Shown in pieces: positions 40,339 through 48,445 of a DNA stretch of 64,000 nt. Location of the stretch: contig CBDCGS010000011.1 in NCBI GenBank assembly GCA_965216915.1, positions 186,001-250,000 on the forward strand, given 5' to 3'. The position numbers and the translations under genes were made by a program. The notes beneath the pieces were generated by a model. The model was given only the letters and a program-made list of their open reading frames with translations, had not been told where the DNA came from and searched no databases. Source of the stretch: CBDCGS01 sp965216915. GTDB taxonomy: Bacteria; Pseudomonadota; Alphaproteobacteria; UBA828. Numbering within the stretch: the first letter of the stretch is position 1; every line of letters starts with the position of its first letter.

Positions 40339-42015
40339 ATGTACGACCTCGCAATTCGCGGCGCGATGCTTGCCGATGGGCTCGGCGGCCCGCTGCGCCA
40401 GGCCGACGTGGCCGTCGCCGGCGACCGCATCGCGGCCGTCGGCCAGATCGACGAGCCGGTGCGCGAGACGGTCGATGCGGGTGGCCTCGTCCTGGCCCCC
40501 GGCATTGTCGATGTTCACACCCACTACGACGCGCAGCTCACCTGGGAGACCAGGGCGACGCCATCACCCGCGCTCGGCGTGACCACGGTCGTGGTCGGCA
40601 ATTGCGGGTTCGGCATCGCGCCGTGCCCGCCGGACTGCCGTACCCTCATGGCACGCAACCTTGCCGAGGTCGAGGGCATGGCGATCGCCGCGCTCAGCGC
40701 GGGCATCGATTGGAGCTTCGAGACCTTTCCGGAATACCTCGATCTGCTGCGCCGCAAAGGCTGCTATCCCAATGTCGGCGCCTTCATCGGCCACACCGCG
40801 GTGCGCACGGCGGTGCTAGGCGCGGAAGCCTCGGAGCGCGCGGCGACGGACGACGAGGTGGCGACGATGCGCGCGCTCGTCGACGAGGCCATGGCCGCGG
40901 GCGCAATCGGCTTCGCCACGTCGACATCGATCAACCACAACGGCGATGGGGGCGTGCCCGTGCCCTCGCGTCTCGCCGAGGAGAGTGAGCTGCGCGCGCT
41001 CGTCGGCGTCTTGGGCGCGCGCCGGCAGGGTGTGTTCCAGCTCACGGTCGGGCCCAGCGTGACCGTGCCGTTCCTCGAAGCATTGAGCGCGGAGATCGAC
41101 CGTCCCGTGTTCATGACCGCGGCGCTCCACAACGACACCTTCCCCGACCGCGCGATCGGCATGCTCGATGACGCGGCGGCCGCGCAATCTCGCGGCCATG
41201 GCGTCTGGGCGCAGGTCTCGTGCCAACCGCTGTCGATGGATTTTTCGATGCAGACGGCCTTCCCGCTGCAAAGCCTCGACGCGTGGGAGCCGCTCCACAC
41301 CGCCGATCACACGTCGTTCGTCGACATCATCAAGAGCGACGCCTTCCGCGACCAGTTTCGCGCCGATCTCGAGACACCGAAGCGCGGCACGCTGTTCTAC
41401 GGCGACTGGGAAAAGGTCCAAGTCGCCATGACCCACCGCTCCGAGAACCGCGCGCTCGAGGGCGAGACGATCGCGAGCTTGGCGGCGCGCGATGGGCGCG
41501 ATCCGGTCGATCTCTTCTTCGATCTCGCCGCGGAGGAGAACCTCGACACCGTGTTCACCGCCGCGCTCCTCAACTCCAACGACACGGCGGTCAAGGAGCT
41601 TCTGCAGCATGATGGGGGGCTGGTCAGCCTTTCCGACGCAGGCGCGCATCTCTGCTACCTGTGCGATGCCGGCTATGGTCTCCACCTGCTCGGCCATTGG
41701 GTGCGGGAGGAGAGCGCCTTCGACCTCGCGGACGGCGTGCGGCGGATCACCAGCCTGCCCGCGCAGCTCTATGGCATCGTCGATCGCGGCGAGATCGCGC
41801 CGGGCAAATTCGCCGACCTCCTGCTCTTCGATCCGCAAACCGTGGCGCGCGGCCCGCTCCGCCGCGTGGGCGACCTTCCCGGCGGCGAAAGCCGCCTGAT
41901 CCGTGACCCGCTCGGCGTGCATGGCGTTTGGATCAATGGCGTGATGGTGCACGACGGCCGCGACTACGCCGACGTCGCGCCGCCCGGACGCGTGCTGGAC
42001 CGCTTCGCCGCCTGA
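40339..42015 (+). CDS. D-aminoacylase/amidohydrolase family 3 protein
   Basis: A 558-aa amidohydrolase-superfamily enzyme: N-terminal metal site H-x-H in IVDVHTHYDAQLTWE (about residues 57-71), VVVGNCGFGIAPC, the later catalytic Asp in SLSDAGAHLCYL (S-D-x-G-A-H) and C-terminal GEIAPGKFADLLLFD. It resembles N-acyl-D-amino-acid deacylases, which cleave N-acyl or related amide/imide bonds at a Zn site. Following a nitrile hydratase-like enzyme, it may hydrolyse the amide or the glutamyl amide formed earlier (inference). It is the last gene of the rightward operon. Confidence 0.88.
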   Translation: MYDLAIRGAMLADGLGGPLRQADVAVAGDRIAAVGQIDEPVRETVDAGGLVLAPGIVDVHTHYDAQLTWETRATPSPALGVTTVVVGNCGFGIAPCPPDCRTLMARNLAEVEGMAIAALSAGIDWSFETFPEYLDLLRRKGCYPNVGAFIGHTAVRTAVLGAEASERAATDDEVATMRALVDEAMAAGAIGFATSTSINHNGDGGVPVPSRLAEESELRALVGVLGARRQGVFQLTVGPSVTVPFLEALSAEIDRPVFMTAALHNDTFPDRAIGMLDDAAAAQSRGHGVWAQVSCQPLSMDFSMQTAFPLQSLDAWEPLHTADHTSFVDIIKSDAFRDQFRADLETPKRGTLFYGDWEKVQVAMTHRSENRALEGETIASLAARDGRDPVDLFFDLAAEENLDTVFTAALLNSNDTAVKELLQHDGGLVSLSDAGAHLCYLCDAGYGLHLLGHWVREESAFDLADGVRRITSLPAQLYGIVDRGEIAPGKFADLLLFDPQTVARGPLRRVGDLPGGESRLIRDPLGVHGVWINGVMVHDGRDYADVAPPGRVLDRFAA

Positions 42016-42092
42016 GGTGGAGCGGGACGGGCCGGGCAGCGCAAGCCACCCATTGACCTCCGCCGAGGGGACGCGCCGCGTGGTACGCCTTT

Positions 42093-42125
42093 CGCGTGTG
42101 CATGAGTGAACGTGACATGCTCTAG
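42093..42125 (-). repeat. Half copy of the dispersed repeat (copy D)
   Basis: CGTGTGCATGAGTGAACGTG followed by ACATGCTCTAGA is the reverse complement of the first third of copy A (TCTAGAGCATGTCACGTTCA). The core and hairpin part are missing. It sits between the amidohydrolase and AEC transporter genes and marks the end of the operon. Confidence 0.75.
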
Positions 42126-42149
42126 ACACGCCCCAGGGACGCAGCCGCC

Positions 42150-43082
42150 ATGGAGCAGATCCTCTCCGCCTGTGTCCCGGTGTTCGGGATTGTCGCGTGT
42201 GGCTACGTCGTCGGCCGGCTCGGGATCCTCGGGACGGGTGCGGTCGCTGCGCTGAACCGCTTCGTCTATGCGATCGGCTTTCCGGCGCTGCTGATCCACG
42301 GCCTGGCGCGGATCGACATCGGCACTGAGCTCCGCTGGGACTTCCTCGGGGCCTATGCGTTCGGACTCGGTGTCACGGCGCTGCTGGCGCTCGGCAGCCT
42401 GCGGCTCGACGGCACCGCGGGCGCCAAGCCGGCGGCGATGCGGGTCGTCAACGCGACCTATGGCAACACCGGCTATCTCGGCATCCCGCTCGGCGTGATG
42501 ATCTTCGGCGAGGCCGCGCTGCCGCCTGCGAGCCTCACCGTGGTCGCGCATAGCGTGTTGGTGCTGCCCATCGCGTGCGCGATGCTCGACGCGCAACGCG
42601 GCGCGCGCTGGTGGACGCCCGGCACTGACACGATGCGCCGGTTGGCGACCAACCCGCTGCTCTGGGGTGTGGCGCTCGGCCTGCTGCTCGCCGCCACAGG
42701 CGCGACGATCCCCGCGCCGATCGACCGCTTTCTGGGGCTTCTCGGCGAGGCGGCGGGCCCGGTCGCGCTGATCAGCATCGGCCTCTTCGGCGCCACCTTG
42801 CCGGCGCGCGCGCTCATCCGCCGCGGCGCGATGCCTTCGGCCTTGAAGCTGATCGCCTTTCCTCTCGCCGTGTGGCTCGCGCTTGAGACCTTTGTCCCGC
42901 TCGATGGCATGTGGCGCGACATGGCGCTGCTGATGGCGGCGGCGCCGCTCGGTGCGACGGCCTTCGTTCTCGCCGAGCGCAGCGGCGTGGAGCGTGACGA
43001 GACCTCCGCGACGATCATCGTCACCACCATATTGTCGCTGCCCGTCTTCGCGCTGATCCTATCCTTGGTTGCCACCCCCTGA
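42150..43082 (+). CDS. AEC family transporter
   Basis: A 310-aa auxin-efflux-carrier-type permease with ten predicted hydrophobic helices. The two five-helix halves show the family landmarks NATYGNTGYLGIPLGVMIFG (the crossing helix) and, in the second half, LIAFPLAVWLALETFVP and LMAAAPLGATAFVLAERSGV. Members export or import small carboxylates such as malonate or malate. It stands alone between a repeat copy and the GcvPA-like gene. Confidence 0.9.
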   Translation: MEQILSACVPVFGIVACGYVVGRLGILGTGAVAALNRFVYAIGFPALLIHGLARIDIGTELRWDFLGAYAFGLGVTALLALGSLRLDGTAGAKPAAMRVVNATYGNTGYLGIPLGVMIFGEAALPPASLTVVAHSVLVLPIACAMLDAQRGARWWTPGTDTMRRLATNPLLWGVALGLLLAATGATIPAPIDRFLGLLGEAAGPVALISIGLFGATLPARALIRRGAMPSALKLIAFPLAVWLALETFVPLDGMWRDMALLMAAAPLGATAFVLAERSGVERDETSATIIVTTILSLPVFALILSLVATP

Positions 43083-43129
43083 CCCTGCGCGATAATGGGC
43101 GGGCAACAACGTCACGGGGGAGCCACGCA

Positions 43130-44524
43130 ATGAGTGACGACGGTTTTGTCCATCCCTATGTACCCAATGCGGCGCCGGGGCCGCGCAGGGCGCTGCTCGA
43201 TGCGATCGGTGTCGCAAGCGTCGGCGAGCTCTACGCCGCGATCCCCGAGGCCTTGCGCCTGAAGACGCCGCTCGACCTCCCCGCCCCCCTTCGCGCCGAG
43301 CAGGATCTGCGCAAGCACGTGGAAGGGATCATCGCACGCAATCAGTCCTGCGCCGACCACCTGAACTTCTGCGGTGCCGGCTGCGCGCAGCACTATGTCC
43401 CGGCGATCTGCGACGAAATCGTGCATCGCGGCGAGTTTCTCACCGCTTATGGCGGCGGCACCTATTCCGACCACGGCAAGAACCAGGCGCTCTTCGAGTA
43501 TCAGAGCCTGATCGGCGAGCTCGTCGGCATGGAGGTCGTCTCGGCGCCGACTTACGACGCCGGCGCCGCCGCCGACAGCGCCGTCCTCATGGCCTGCCGC
43601 ATCACCGGACGGCGGCGCATTCTCGTGCCCGAAAGCATGAGCGCGGACCGGCGCTCGCAGATGCGCGGCTTCACCAAGCCGCATGCGAGCGTGGAGGTGG
43701 TGGCACGCGATCCCGCGACCGGCCTCCTCGACCTCGCCGATCTCGACGCCAAACTCTCCCCGGACGTCGGGGCGGTGTTGTTCGAAAGCCCGGGCTATCT
43801 CGGACAGATCGAAACCCAAGCCGCAGAGATCACCGCGCGCGCCCGGAAAGCCGGTGCGCTTTCGATCGCCGGCGTGGACCCGATCAGCCTCGGGGTGCTC
43901 GCCGCCCCCGCCGACTATGGCGCCGATTTCGTGATCGGCGACTTGCAGCCGCTCGGGATCCACATGTATGCGGGTGGCGGGAACGCCGGGTTCATCGCGA
44001 GCCGCGACGAGGAGCGCTTCGTCGCCGAGTTTCCCTCGATGCTGTTCAGCATCGCACCCGGCAGCGATGACGGCACGTTCGGCTTCGCCTGGTCGACCAT
44101 GGAGCGCACCTCCTACGACACCCGGCACGACGCGACGGACTATTACGGCACGACCCAGTGGATCTGGGGTATCGGCGCCGCGGTCTATCTCGCCCTGCTC
44201 GGGCCGAAGGGACTCGCCGAGCTTGGCAGCGGCATCATGCAGCGTGCGCGATATGCCGCCGAACGCATCGCCGGCCTCGACGGCGTCAGCGTTCCCCGGC
44301 TCGACCAGCCGTTCTTCAAGGAGTTCGTCGTGGATTTCTCAGGCACCGGAAAATCGGTCGCCTCCATAAACACCGCACTGCGCGAGGCGGGCATCTTCGG
44401 CGGCAAGGATTTGAGCGGCGAGTTCCCCGACCTCCGGCATAGCGCGCTCTATTGCGTCACGGAGGTCCACGGCAAGGCCGACATCGACCGGCTGGTCGAT
44501 GCGTTGACGGAGGCTGTGCGATGA
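43130..44524 (+). CDS. gcvPA: Glycine dehydrogenase (decarboxylating) subunit 1-like (GcvPA)
   Basis: A 464-aa protein matching the N-terminal half of the P-protein of the glycine cleavage system: FCGAGCAQHYVPAICDEIVH, TAYGGGTYSDHGKNQALFEYQSLI, GMEVVSAPTYDAGAAADSA and the C-terminal EFPDLRHSALYCVTEVH. In two-subunit P-proteins this half pairs with GcvPB to decarboxylate glycine onto lipoyl-GcvH. GGGGGAG precedes ATG; its TGA overlaps the gcvPB start as ATGA. No gcvT or gcvH is nearby, so the pair may serve another decarboxylation. Confidence 0.88.
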   Translation: MSDDGFVHPYVPNAAPGPRRALLDAIGVASVGELYAAIPEALRLKTPLDLPAPLRAEQDLRKHVEGIIARNQSCADHLNFCGAGCAQHYVPAICDEIVHRGEFLTAYGGGTYSDHGKNQALFEYQSLIGELVGMEVVSAPTYDAGAAADSAVLMACRITGRRRILVPESMSADRRSQMRGFTKPHASVEVVARDPATGLLDLADLDAKLSPDVGAVLFESPGYLGQIETQAAEITARARKAGALSIAGVDPISLGVLAAPADYGADFVIGDLQPLGIHMYAGGGNAGFIASRDEERFVAEFPSMLFSIAPGSDDGTFGFAWSTMERTSYDTRHDATDYYGTTQWIWGIGAAVYLALLGPKGLAELGSGIMQRARYAAERIAGLDGVSVPRLDQPFFKEFVVDFSGTGKSVASINTALREAGIFGGKDLSGEFPDLRHSALYCVTEVHGKADIDRLVDALTEAVR

Positions 44525-46116
44525 GCGCGACGAACGGCGGCTTCCGCGCCGCACGCTGGAACGAGCCCCTCCTCAACACGCTCTCGGAGCCCGGTGCGCG
44601 CGGCATCGTTCCGCCCGCCATCGATCGCGAGATCGCCGATGCCGTCGGCGATGTCGCCGCGGCGCTTCCGGATTCGGTCAGGCGCGCCGCGCCACCCGAC
44701 CTGCCGGAGCTGCCGCAGCATCGCGTGCTGCGTCACTTCTTGCGGCTGTCGCAGATGTCGATGGGCTTCGACGTGACGCCCGACATGATGGGCACCTGCA
44801 CCATGAAATACAGCCCCAAGGTGCATGAATATGTGGCGCGCCGCCCGGAATTCGCGGACGTCCATCCGCTGCAGGACGAGAGCACTCTGCAGGGCACGCT
44901 CGAGATCCTCTACCGTTTCAACCGCATGATGTGTGCGATCGCGGGCATGGACGAGTTCACGTTCCAGCCGGCGAGCGGCGCCCAGGGTATCTACACCAAC
45001 GCCTGCATCATTCGCGCCTATCACGAATCGCGGGGCGATCTCGCGCAGCGCAACGAGATCATCACGACGGCGTTCTCGCACCCGGCCGATGCGGCGACGC
45101 CAGCGGTCGCGGGCTTCAAGGTGATCACGCTGATGCCGGGAGAGATGGGCTTCGCCGACGTCGACGCGCTCAAGGCCGCGGTCTCGGAGCGCACGGCCGG
45201 CCTCATGCTGACCAACCCGGAGGACACGGGTCAGTTCAACCCGGCGATCCGCGAGTTCGTCGACATCGTGCACGAGGCGGGCGGGCTCTGCGCCTATGAC
45301 CAGGCGAACGGCAACCCGCTGCTTGGCGTCGTGCGCGCCGGCGACACCGGCTTCGACATGTGCCAATTCAACCTGCACAAGACATTCTCGGCGCCGCACG
45401 GCGCCATCGGCCTCGGCTGCGCGGCGGTCGGCGTGAAGGAGCATTTGCGCAAGTTCCTGCCGCGCCCGATCGTCACCCATGATGGCGAGCGCTACGGCCT
45501 CGATCACGCGCCGGGCGAGAGCATCGACAAGATCCGCGCCTTCATCGGCAACGTGCATGCGGTGCTCAAGGCCTATTCGTGGGTGATGAGCCTCGGCGCC
45601 GAGGGCCTGCGCGCGGTCGCCGAGACGGCGGTACTCAATAATAACTACATGCTCGCCAACATTCGGAAGATCCGCGGCACCGCGATCCCGTGGCCCAAGA
45701 ACACCTATCCGAAGCTCGAGCAGGTGCGCTACAGCTGGGAGCCGCTTTACGAGGAGACCGGCGTCACGAGCCACGACATTATGAACCGCATGGTGGATTT
45801 CGGCGTGCAGCACTACATGGAAAGCCACGTGCCGATGCTGGTGCCGCAGCCCTTCACGATCGAGCCCGGCGAATCGCTCACAGTCGAGGAGATGGACGGG
45901 GTACTCGACGCGCTCCGCAAGATCGCCGACGAGGCCTACAACACGCCGAAGGTCGTGCAGGAGGCGCCGCACAACGCCGCCACCACGCCGATCGACGGCG
46001 ACGTGCCCGAAGATCCCGATTGCTGGGCGTTCACCTGGCGCGCGTACGAGCGCAAGAAGGACAATTGGGCCAACGTCGCGCGGCGCAACGAGGGCAGCCG
46101 CGGCGGCTACGGTTGA
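44521..46116 (+). CDS. gcvPB: Glycine dehydrogenase (decarboxylating) subunit 2-like (GcvPB)
   Basis: A 531-aa PLP-dependent P-protein subunit: GFDVTPDMMGTCTMKYSP, PLQDESTLQGTLEILYRF, PASGAQGIYTNACI, and the PLP lysine in CQFNLHKTFSAPHG (Lys at about residue 288). The C-terminus has a charged extension ending RNEGSRGGYG. Together with the preceding subunit it forms the glycine-decarboxylating enzyme, but in this genome region it adjoins an AcoX-like protein rather than the T and H proteins. Whether the substrate is glycine is therefore open. Confidence 0.9.
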   Translation: MSATNGGFRAARWNEPLLNTLSEPGARGIVPPAIDREIADAVGDVAAALPDSVRRAAPPDLPELPQHRVLRHFLRLSQMSMGFDVTPDMMGTCTMKYSPKVHEYVARRPEFADVHPLQDESTLQGTLEILYRFNRMMCAIAGMDEFTFQPASGAQGIYTNACIIRAYHESRGDLAQRNEIITTAFSHPADAATPAVAGFKVITLMPGEMGFADVDALKAAVSERTAGLMLTNPEDTGQFNPAIREFVDIVHEAGGLCAYDQANGNPLLGVVRAGDTGFDMCQFNLHKTFSAPHGAIGLGCAAVGVKEHLRKFLPRPIVTHDGERYGLDHAPGESIDKIRAFIGNVHAVLKAYSWVMSLGAEGLRAVAETAVLNNNYMLANIRKIRGTAIPWPKNTYPKLEQVRYSWEPLYEETGVTSHDIMNRMVDFGVQHYMESHVPMLVPQPFTIEPGESLTVEEMDGVLDALRKIADEAYNTPKVVQEAPHNAATTPIDGDVPEDPDCWAFTWRAYERKKDNWANVARRNEGSRGGYG

Positions 46117-46134
46117 GCCGCGCCGCCCGGCATC

Positions 46135-47256
46135 ATGACCCGCACGCGGCGGCTCGGCCTGATCGTCAACCCGATCGCCGGCATGGGTGGCAGCGTCGGC
46201 CTCAAGGGCACCGACACGCCGACGATCCTACGCGAGGCGCGGGCGCGAGGCGCGACGCCCCAAGCGCCCGCGCGCGCGGAGGCGGTTTTGCGCATCCTGG
46301 CCGAAAGCAACGCGTCGATCGCGCTGCTCTCGGTGCCTGGCGCCATGGGCGCGGACCCGGCCGGTGCCGCCGGCTTCCCCGTCGAGACGATCGGCGGCTC
46401 GTGCGGCGACGAGACCGGTGCGGCGGACACGCGCCGCGCCGCGGCGGCGATGGCCGACGCCGGTGTCGCGCTTATCCTGTTCGCGGGCGGCGACGGTACC
46501 GCGCGCGATATCGCGGCCGCCGTTGGTGATCGCGTGCCAGTGGTCGGTGTGCCGGCCGGCGTGAAGATGCACTCCGCCGTCTACGCGACGAGCCCGCGCG
46601 CGGCCGCGCACCTGGTGCTCCGCGCGCTCGACGGCGCGCTGGAGACACGCGAGCGCGAGGTGATGGATATCGACGAAGCCGCGTTTCGCGCCGGTGCGGT
46701 CTCGGCAACGCTCTACGGCTATCTCCGCGTGCCCTACGCGCCCGATCTCGTGCAGAACGTGAAAACCGGCGGCGTGAGCGGCGATCACGCCGCGCTGGCC
46801 GCTGCTGCCGCCGAGGTGGCGTCGCGGCTGGCACCGGACCGCATCGCGATTCTCGGGCCCGGCACGACCATGCGCGCGGTGGCGACCGCGCTCGGTGTCG
46901 AGAAGACATTGCTCGGAGTAGACCTGGTGCGCGGCGGCGCCCTCCTTGCCGCCGACGCGGGGGAAGCCGACATCCTCGCGGCGCTCGAGGCCGCACCCGG
47001 ATCGATCGTCGTCACGCCGATCGGCGGCCAGGGACACTTCATCGGGCGCGGCAACCAGCAGATCAGCCCGGGTGTGATCGCGCGGGTCGGCACCGACAAC
47101 ATCATCGTCGTGGCAACGCCCGAGAAAATCGCCTCGTTGCGCGACAACACGCTGCACGTCGATTCCGGCGATCCCGCGCTCGACGCCGCACTCGTAGGCT
47201 GGCGACGGGTGATCACGGGCTTCGGCAGCGAGACGGTGTGCCGCGTGGCCACCTGA
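46135..47256 (+). CDS. ATP-NAD kinase-fold protein, AcoX-like
   Basis: A 373-aa protein of the ATP-NAD kinase family/AcoX group. The N-terminal RLGLIVNPIAGMGGSVGLKG and the G-G-D-G-T motif LILFAGGDGTARDI (about 111-124) are the kinase signature; later PVVGVPAGVKMHSAVYATSP, and C-terminal GGQGHFIGRGNQQISP. AcoX proteins occur in acetoin operons with unknown role, and similar ones adjoin gcvPA-gcvPB-type pairs. It follows gcvPB by 18 bp and is likely co-transcribed. Confidence 0.85.
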   Translation: MTRTRRLGLIVNPIAGMGGSVGLKGTDTPTILREARARGATPQAPARAEAVLRILAESNASIALLSVPGAMGADPAGAAGFPVETIGGSCGDETGAADTRRAAAAMADAGVALILFAGGDGTARDIAAAVGDRVPVVGVPAGVKMHSAVYATSPRAAAHLVLRALDGALETREREVMDIDEAAFRAGAVSATLYGYLRVPYAPDLVQNVKTGGVSGDHAALAAAAAEVASRLAPDRIAILGPGTTMRAVATALGVEKTLLGVDLVRGGALLAADAGEADILAALEAAPGSIVVTPIGGQGHFIGRGNQQISPGVIARVGTDNIIVVATPEKIASLRDNTLHVDSGDPALDAALVGWRRVITGFGSETVCRVAT

Positions 47257-47293
47257 CGACAACACGGTGAACAGGAATGAAGGAGAAGAGGAC

Positions 47294-48304
47294 ATGACGA
47301 GACTCAATTGGGGCGTGCTCGGAACATCGCTGTTCGCCGTCGAACATATGATCCCGGCGCTCCAGCAATGCGAAAGCCTGACGGTCGCGGGGATCGCGAG
47401 CCGCGATCGCGCCGCCGCGGAGCGGATCGGCGAACAGTTCGGCATCGCGCGGCGCTATGGAAGCTACGACGAAATGCTTGCGGACCCCGCGATCGACGTC
47501 GTGTTCAACCCGCTGCCCAACCACCTGCACGTCCCGTGGACGATCAAGGCCGCGCAGGCGGGCAAGCACGTTCTCTGCGAGAAGCCGCTCGCCCTCGACG
47601 CCGAGGAAGCGGCCACGCTCATCCCGGTTCGCGACGAAACCGGCGTCGTGATTCAAGAGGCGTTCGTGGTGCGCCATCACCCGCAATGGCGCCGCGTGCG
47701 CGAGCTCGCGACCAATGGGCGCATCGGCGCGGTGCGCGCGATCCAAGGCTGGTTCAGCTACAACCTTGACGACCCGGACAACTATCGCAGCAAGCGCGAG
47801 ATGGGCGGCGGCGGCTTGTTCGATATCGGCGTCTATCCGCTGGTCACATCGCGTTTCGTCTTTGGCGCCGAGCCGACGCGCGTCGCGGCGTTCGTCGAAC
47901 GACATCCGGTCTACGATGTGGATCGCCTCGCAAGCTGCACCCTGGCGTTCCCCGAGGGCATCGCCACGTTCACCTGCGCGACGCACCTCTCGGTGCACCA
48001 GCACATGGCGATCCACGGCACCAAGGGGCGCATCGAGCTGCCGGACCCGTTCGCGCAGGCGCCGAGCCGCCGCGCGCGGGTGGTGATTCTCGGCGAGCGC
48101 GAGATTTGGGACCCGCTGGCGATCGAGGAAGAGACGCTCGACCCCGTCAATCAATATGTCATTCAGGCCGAGGCGTTTTGCGCGGCAGTACGCGGCGAAC
48201 GGCCGCTCGAATTCCCGCTCGAGGATTCGCTGAATACGATGCGCATCCTCGATGCGCTTTTCAGAGCGGGCGAGAGCGGGCGCTGGGAGGACGTGGCCCG
48301 CTGA
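47294..48304 (+). CDS. Gfo/Idh/MocA family oxidoreductase
   Basis: A 336-aa NAD(P)-dependent dehydrogenase: Rossmann N-terminus LNWGVLGTSLFAVEHMIPAL, VFNPLPNHLHVPWTIKAAQAG, K-P motif HVLCEKPLALDAEEA, and GGGGLFDIGVYPLVTSRF, the D-x-G-x-Y signature. It probably oxidises a sugar to its lactone. It heads a module containing an ApnL-like lactonase, an aldolase and a 2-hydroxyacid dehydrogenase. GGAGAAGAGG precedes the ATG used; an earlier GTG is 27 bp upstream. Confidence 0.9.
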   Translation: MTRLNWGVLGTSLFAVEHMIPALQQCESLTVAGIASRDRAAAERIGEQFGIARRYGSYDEMLADPAIDVVFNPLPNHLHVPWTIKAAQAGKHVLCEKPLALDAEEAATLIPVRDETGVVIQEAFVVRHHPQWRRVRELATNGRIGAVRAIQGWFSYNLDDPDNYRSKREMGGGGLFDIGVYPLVTSRFVFGAEPTRVAAFVERHPVYDVDRLASCTLAFPEGIATFTCATHLSVHQHMAIHGTKGRIELPDPFAQAPSRRARVVILGEREIWDPLAIEEETLDPVNQYVIQAEAFCAAVRGERPLEFPLEDSLNTMRILDALFRAGESGRWEDVAR

Positions 48305-48445
48305 CGCATCCTTGCATGTGAAGCGCAGGCTGCCGGCGAGCGCGTTGGTGGGCGCGGCCAGCCATTCGAAGCGCCGCCCGCGCGGTGATCCTGCTATAAC
48401 ATCACCAACACCGCCGCGCAGAAACGGCGACCGAGGGAGGGCACC

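Noticed and set aside
40339..42015. Amidohydrolase as a dihydroorotase or dihydropyrimidinase
   Set aside because: The H-T-H-Y-D-A-Q-L-T-W and S-D-A-G-A-H motifs favour the D-aminoacylase group.
46135..47256. AcoX-like protein as the essential NAD kinase
   Set aside because: The long unrelated C-terminal half and the gcvP context fit AcoX-like proteins better than NadK, which is shorter.
48305..48445. Possible gene fragment on the minus strand before the ApnL-like gene
   Set aside because: A few residues look protein-like but there is no start, stop context or family; treated as leader DNA.
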